Source: Sphingobacterium thalpophilum (lineage in GTDB: Bacteria > Bacteroidota > Bacteroidia > Sphingobacteriales > Sphingobacteriaceae). From it: a stretch of DNA of 64,000 bases. The number at the start of each line of letters is the position of its first letter. The stretch's first letter is position 1. Position numbers and translations under genes: made by a program. Shown one piece after another: positions 60,970-64,000 of the stretch. The stretch spans positions 3,224,001-3,288,000 of the forward strand of contig NZ_CP151087.1 of the NCBI RefSeq assembly GCF_038396785.1, written 5' to 3'. Below the pieces are notes generated by a model that made no database searches, was not told the DNA's origin, and saw nothing but the letters and a program-made list of their open reading frames with translations.

Positions 60970-62040
60970 TTAACACCGATTGTCACTTTCTTCCTCTTTT
61001 CCATCAGCAATCATCGCATTGACATCGGCCATATCACCGGCTTCCAAATGTTCAATATCTTCCGCCTGCTCATCGGAGTAGCGATCGATAAAGAATGTAC
61101 AGCCCATCGGAAAATGATCGGACCCAACAGAAGGATAGATAAACAATTTGTCGATAAATACGGTCGGACTATGAAACAGCAGGTCCAAAGGCACTCTGAA
61201 AAACCAATAATTGGCATGAAAGGTGGAAAGAATACCTCGCCCGATGCGTGCATCAATCAATTTGCTGGTTTTTTTGAACAAGAGCGAAGATTTGGCCCAG
61301 GCTACATTGTTAAAGTCTCCTGTGACAACGACTGGCATTTTATAATCGCGTACCCGCTTACCCACACTGAGCAGATCACCATCCCTTTCTTTGGAGTTTT
61401 CTTCTTCTGTCGGACTTGGTGGTGGTGGATGAACAGCAAAAAAGATAAAACGATGCTCATCGGCTGTTTCCAATTCTGCTTCAATACTGGGAATATCATC
61501 TGCTACAAAATAATGCACCTGACATTTGTTAACCTTCAGATTGGTGTAAAAATGCATACCGTAGGTATTGTCCAGGGTCACCTTCTCAAAATTGGGGTAA
61601 TCGCTTTCCAATATACGCAGTGCTTTTTCCCAATCAGCATCACTTTCCATGGTCAAAAAGATATGTGGCTTTTCTTTCTGAATCAGGTCAATAAAGCGAT
61701 CATAAGCCGTATTGAATTGCAGCACATTACAGGAGATCACTTTGATACTATCAGATGCATCCTTGCCCTTTTCATATTTTTCGCGACGCCAAAATTTGGT
61801 GTAACGTATCAATAGATAGGCGTGGTATACAATCAGCGCCAGCTGTCCCCCCTGCAACCACCATATCCACGAATCTTTCCCCACGAGATAAAACCCCATT
61901 GCCAAAGCCGGCACCTGAAACACCAGCAGTTGCAGCTTCACAAATTCAGCTACCCGAAAGATCCAATGCTGGCTTTGAAAAAAAGGTAACACACTCAGTA
62001 AAATCAATATACTGGAGAATATAACATAGAAAATCAGCAT
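60970..62040 (-). CDS. Membrane-bound endonuclease/exonuclease/phosphatase-family protein
   Basis: A 356-residue protein. Two or three membrane helices occupy residues 1-80 (MLIFYVIFSSILILLSVLPF, FQVPALAMGFYLV, LALIVYHAYLLIRY). The EEP domain follows with KVISCNVLQFNTAYDRF, FLTMESDADW (normally an E in a LQE-type motif), VVTGDFNNVAWAKSS and SVGSDHFPM, all matching the metal and catalytic positions. The acidic tail EQAEDIEHLEAGDMADVN has no family match. The helices place the domain outside the cytoplasm or on the membrane. The substrate, nucleic acid or phospholipid/phosphate ester, is open. Confidence 0.88.
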   Translation of the reverse strand: MLIFYVIFSSILILLSVLPFFQSQHWIFRVAEFVKLQLLVFQVPALAMGFYLVGKDSWIWWLQGGQLALIVYHAYLLIRYTKFWRREKYEKGKDASDSIKVISCNVLQFNTAYDRFIDLIQKEKPHIFLTMESDADWEKALRILESDYPNFEKVTLDNTYGMHFYTNLKVNKCQVHYFVADDIPSIEAELETADEHRFIFFAVHPPPPSPTEEENSKERDGDLLSVGKRVRDYKMPVVVTGDFNNVAWAKSSLLFKKTSKLIDARIGRGILSTFHANYWFFRVPLDLLFHSPTVFIDKLFIYPSVGSDHFPMGCTFFIDRYSDEQAEDIEHLEAGDMADVNAMIADGKEEESDNRC

Positions 62041-62126
62041 ATCGCTAACGCTAACATTTTAAACAAACTTAAATAAATTACACTTATTTTTCAACAGATT
62101 ATCATTTCTCTATCGCTACTTAGCTA

Positions 62127-62243
62127 TTATAGCCCCTTTTGCAAACTCTCCTGATAATCCACCCTTGTCCTGGCTAGCGCATTCGGGAAGTTCGTGTGGA
62201 TATACGCAATCATTTGTTCCCGAATATAACAGCTTAGATAAAA
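62127..62243 (-). pseudogene. Duplicated 3' end of the gene at the right edge
   Basis: About 38 codons read CYIREQMIAYIHTNFPNALARTRVDY and end ESLQKGL at stop TAA 62127-62129. The part PNALARTRVDY matches the end of the gene at the right edge of the window (63939-64000). Within this fragment lies the direct repeat 62146-62188. Confidence 0.75.
62146..62188. repeat. 43-base direct repeat, left copy
   Basis: Matches 63958-64000 at 40 of 43 positions in the same orientation. The two copies bracket the hipBA genes and 1.8 kb of sequence. The right copy runs into the edge of the window, so the repeat may be longer. Confidence 0.88.
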
Positions 62244-62260
62244 CAAAGCTAAAAATAAAA

Positions 62261-62314
62261 AATGATTGCTATTTCAATCATTTTAACTACTTTTGTTTAT
62301 AATAGCGAACAAAA
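62261..62314 (+). promoter_or_regulatory. hipBA promoter with two operator-like inverted repeats
   Basis: TTG at 62266-62268 and TACTTTTG at 62288-62295, 19 bases apart, fit the Bacteroidota promoter exactly. A perfect inverted repeat AATGATTG (62261-62268) and CAATCATT (62275-62282) covers the -33 element. A second one, TTTTGTT (62291-62297) and AACAAAA (62308-62314), covers the -7 end and the start of transcription. Autorepression by HipB, as known for this family, is likely. Confidence 0.78.
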
Positions 62315-62321
62315 ATAATAT

Positions 62322-62612
62322 ATGAGCTCTAAGAAACAAATCATTTTCCCTAAGTTAGCCAAACTTATGGAACAAGTAGGCGAAAATATTAAGTTAGCAA
62401 GAAAGCGTCGTAAATTAACAACTATTCAAGTTGCAGAGCGAGCTGGAATTGCGCGTTCAACCTTATACCTTATTGAAAAAGGAGATACAAGCGTCGCATT
62501 TGGCGCATATTTAAATGTGCTCCGGGTATTGGGGCTACAAAATGATGTATTGCAATTAGCAGCAGACGATGATTTAGGAAGAAAACTACAAGATCTCGAA
62601 TTATTAAAGTAG
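62322..62612 (+). CDS. hipB: HipB-like antitoxin, HTH regulator
   Basis: A 96-residue Xre-type DNA-binding protein: IKLARKRRKLTTIQVAERAGIARSTLYLIEKGDTSVAFG is a complete helix-turn-helix domain (residues about 24-62). It binds and neutralises HipA and represses the operon. The ATG is 27 bases past the -7 box. The stop is six bases before the hipA start, and both are on the same strand, typical of type II toxin-antitoxin pairs. Confidence 0.93.
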   Translation: MSSKKQIIFPKLAKLMEQVGENIKLARKRRKLTTIQVAERAGIARSTLYLIEKGDTSVAFGAYLNVLRVLGLQNDVLQLAADDDLGRKLQDLELLK

Positions 62613-62618
62613 CAATCA

Positions 62619-63875
62619 ATGGCACACAACAAGTTTGATATATACGTATATGCGCACTGGAAAGGGATGGCGGAGCCTAAACTTATAGGGACCCTCTCAG
62701 CACATTTTGCTAAAGGTAAAAAGGCATTCAGTTTTGAATACGATAAAATATGGTTGAAATCGGAGCAACTTCAAATCTTAGACCCTGAAATACAGTTTTT
62801 TTCAGGAACACAATATGCTAGCGAAAAAGGAAACTTCGGTATATTTCTAGACAGTATGCCCGACACTTGGGGGCGAACACTCATGAAAAGACGCGATGCT
62901 CAGTTGGCAAAGGGGCGGAACGAAAAGCCTCCCTTCTTATATGATATCGATTATTTATTGGGGGTTTATGACGAGAGCCGTATGGGAGCACTACGTTTTA
63001 AAACAACTAAAGACGGTCCATTTTTAGATGATAATAATCAAAAGCCAACTCCTCCATGGTCATCGGTAAGAGAGCTGCAGCACGCTGCTGATCGGCTCGA
63101 AAATGACGAAAGTAACGACGATATAAAGGAATGGCTTACGATATTAATGGCTCCCGGATCTTCATTGGGAGGAGCCAGACCTAAGGCTAATATTTTAGAT
63201 GATAATAATGAATTGTGGATTGCAAAATTTCCCTCTAAAAATGATATTTTTAATAAAGGTGCATGGGAATTTTTGTCGTACCAACTTGCCACTGGAGCAG
63301 GTATAACAATGGCTCCATCCAAAATGGAAAGGATATCTGGAAATTATCATACCTTTTTTACGAAACGATTCGACCGTAAAAAAAAAGATCGTATCCATTT
63401 TGCTTCGGCAATGACTATGACCGGCAATAATGAAGACACAATTCGTGACAATCCTGCGAGCTATCTGGAAATTGCAGAATTTATACAAACACATGGAACA
63501 ATGATTGAAGAGAATTTGCAACAGTTATGGAGAAGGATTGTTTTCAATATTGCGATATCCAATACCGACGATCACCTACGAAACCACGGTTTCATTTTAA
63601 CAGATGAAGGCTGGATTTTATCTCCAGCGTATGATTTAAACCCCTCTATTGAAAAAAATGGTTTATCACTGAATATCGATATGGAAAATAACGCGCTGGA
63701 TTTTACCCTGGCGATAAGTGTGGGGGAATTTTTTAGACTTAATTCCACTCAAATGAATAGTATTATAGGTGAAGTACTGGAAAGCGTAAATCAATGGGAA
63801 AATGTTGCAGATAAGATTGGCATATCAAGAGCAGAAAAAGAATTAATGAGTAGAGCATTTAAAACACATTTCTAG
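62619..63875 (+). CDS. hipA: HipA-like serine/threonine kinase toxin
   Basis: A 418-residue toxin kinase. The N-terminal part has the HipA_N-type region GNFGIFLDSMPDTWGRTLM and LLGVYDESRMGALRF. The kinase core has the P-loop Ser region APGSSLGGARPKANI near residues 180-194, FFTKRFDRKKKDR near 246, the catalytic motif SNTDDHLRNHGFIL near 314-327 with Asp 317 or 318, and SPAYDLNPS near 335-343, the metal-binding DFG counterpart. In E. coli HipA phosphorylates glutamyl-tRNA synthetase; the target here is unknown. All catalytic elements are present, so the toxin looks functional. Confidence 0.95.
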   Translation: MAHNKFDIYVYAHWKGMAEPKLIGTLSAHFAKGKKAFSFEYDKIWLKSEQLQILDPEIQFFSGTQYASEKGNFGIFLDSMPDTWGRTLMKRRDAQLAKGRNEKPPFLYDIDYLLGVYDESRMGALRFKTTKDGPFLDDNNQKPTPPWSSVRELQHAADRLENDESNDDIKEWLTILMAPGSSLGGARPKANILDDNNELWIAKFPSKNDIFNKGAWEFLSYQLATGAGITMAPSKMERISGNYHTFFTKRFDRKKKDRIHFASAMTMTGNNEDTIRDNPASYLEIAEFIQTHGTMIEENLQQLWRRIVFNIAISNTDDHLRNHGFILTDEGWILSPAYDLNPSIEKNGLSLNIDMENNALDFTLAISVGEFFRLNSTQMNSIIGEVLESVNQWENVADKIGISRAEKELMSRAFKTHF

Positions 63876-63938
63876 ATCATCCATCACCTACCCCTACTAT
63901 TTTCAAGAGACCATCATTTATCAAGCGCTCCTCAGCTA

Positions 63939-64000
63939 TTAAATACCCAATTGATCGCTCTCCATATAATCCACTCTTGTCCTGGCTAGCGCATTCGGGA
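63939..64000 (-). CDS. Partial gene at right edge, C-terminal 20 residues
   Basis: On the minus strand the last codons PNALARTRVDYMESDQLGI end at TAA 63939-63941; the rest lies beyond the window. I cannot name the family. Its end is duplicated at 62127-62188 on the far side of hipBA. Confidence 0.6.
   Translation of the reverse strand, partial: PNALARTRVDYMESDQLGI
63958..64000. repeat. 43-base direct repeat, right copy
   Basis: Pairs with 62146-62188 (40 of 43 identical). It lies inside the coding end of the gene at the right edge and is cut by the window. Confidence 0.85.

Overview
The window reads as chromosomal DNA from a Bacteroidota bacterium, most likely a Sphingobacterium-like member of the Sphingobacteriaceae. 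Supporting signs are promoters of the Bacteroidota type (TTG, a 19-21 base spacer, then TAnnTTTG), many lipoproteins with a Cys lipobox, a SusD remnant, a TonB receptor, DUF4625 and PepSY-like proteins, a Bacteroidota-type LepB, and a 16S-tRNA-Ile-tRNA-Ala-23S-5S operon. The genus is inference from gene content; no database search was possible.

Layout. 0-2.1 kb: phosphocholine-specific phospholipase C, cut by the left edge. 2.2-10.8 kb: a SusD remnant, an unknown 533-residue protein, and an exopolysaccharide assembly and control block read leftwards (FlaA1/CapD-like dehydratase, Wza-like export lipoprotein, Wzc-like tyrosine kinase, CpsB/YwqE-type phosphatase). 11-17.4 kb: a secreted protein and lipoprotein pair, a fimbrillin-nuclease fusion lipoprotein, an HAD phosphatase and small proteins. 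17.4-20.6 kb: two decayed genes (GH20 hexosaminidase, hybrid sensor kinase). 21.1-26.8 kb: one complete rRNA operon on the minus strand with two tandem promoters. 27.4-31.5 kb: M60-peptidase and outer-membrane-protein remnants, lepB, and small secreted proteins. 31.7-35.8 kb: a probable metal-uptake locus (TonB receptor plus two DUF4625 lipoproteins, both with His-rich stretches). 35.8-41 kb: PepSY-like protein, sensor kinase, internally deleted response regulator, GH127 arabinofuranosidase. 41.2-51.6 kb: an unstable block with duplicated and chimeric remnants (acyltransferase tail, AraC/amidohydrolase, TPR-kinase/CpsB), UDP-glucose dehydrogenase, a second CpsB, a TPR histidine kinase, an IS5-like element and an acyltransferase. 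51.6-57.7 kb: a chaperone/usher-like surface-fibre locus. 57.9-59.3 kb: an insertion sequence. 59.4-62.2 kb: AraC regulator, a remnant and an EEP-family protein. 62.1-64 kb: a HipBA toxin-antitoxin pair between direct repeats.

Two themes stand out. First, the fibre locus: two paralogous pilin-like proteins, a PapD-like chaperone, a third surface protein and a large outer-membrane barrel resembling an usher, with an intrinsic terminator between the pilin and the assembly genes and a pair of palindromes upstream. This is the best candidate for a little-described system. Second, gene decay: more than ten remnants, several made by large internal deletions that join the first codons of a gene to its last ones, or join two unrelated genes.
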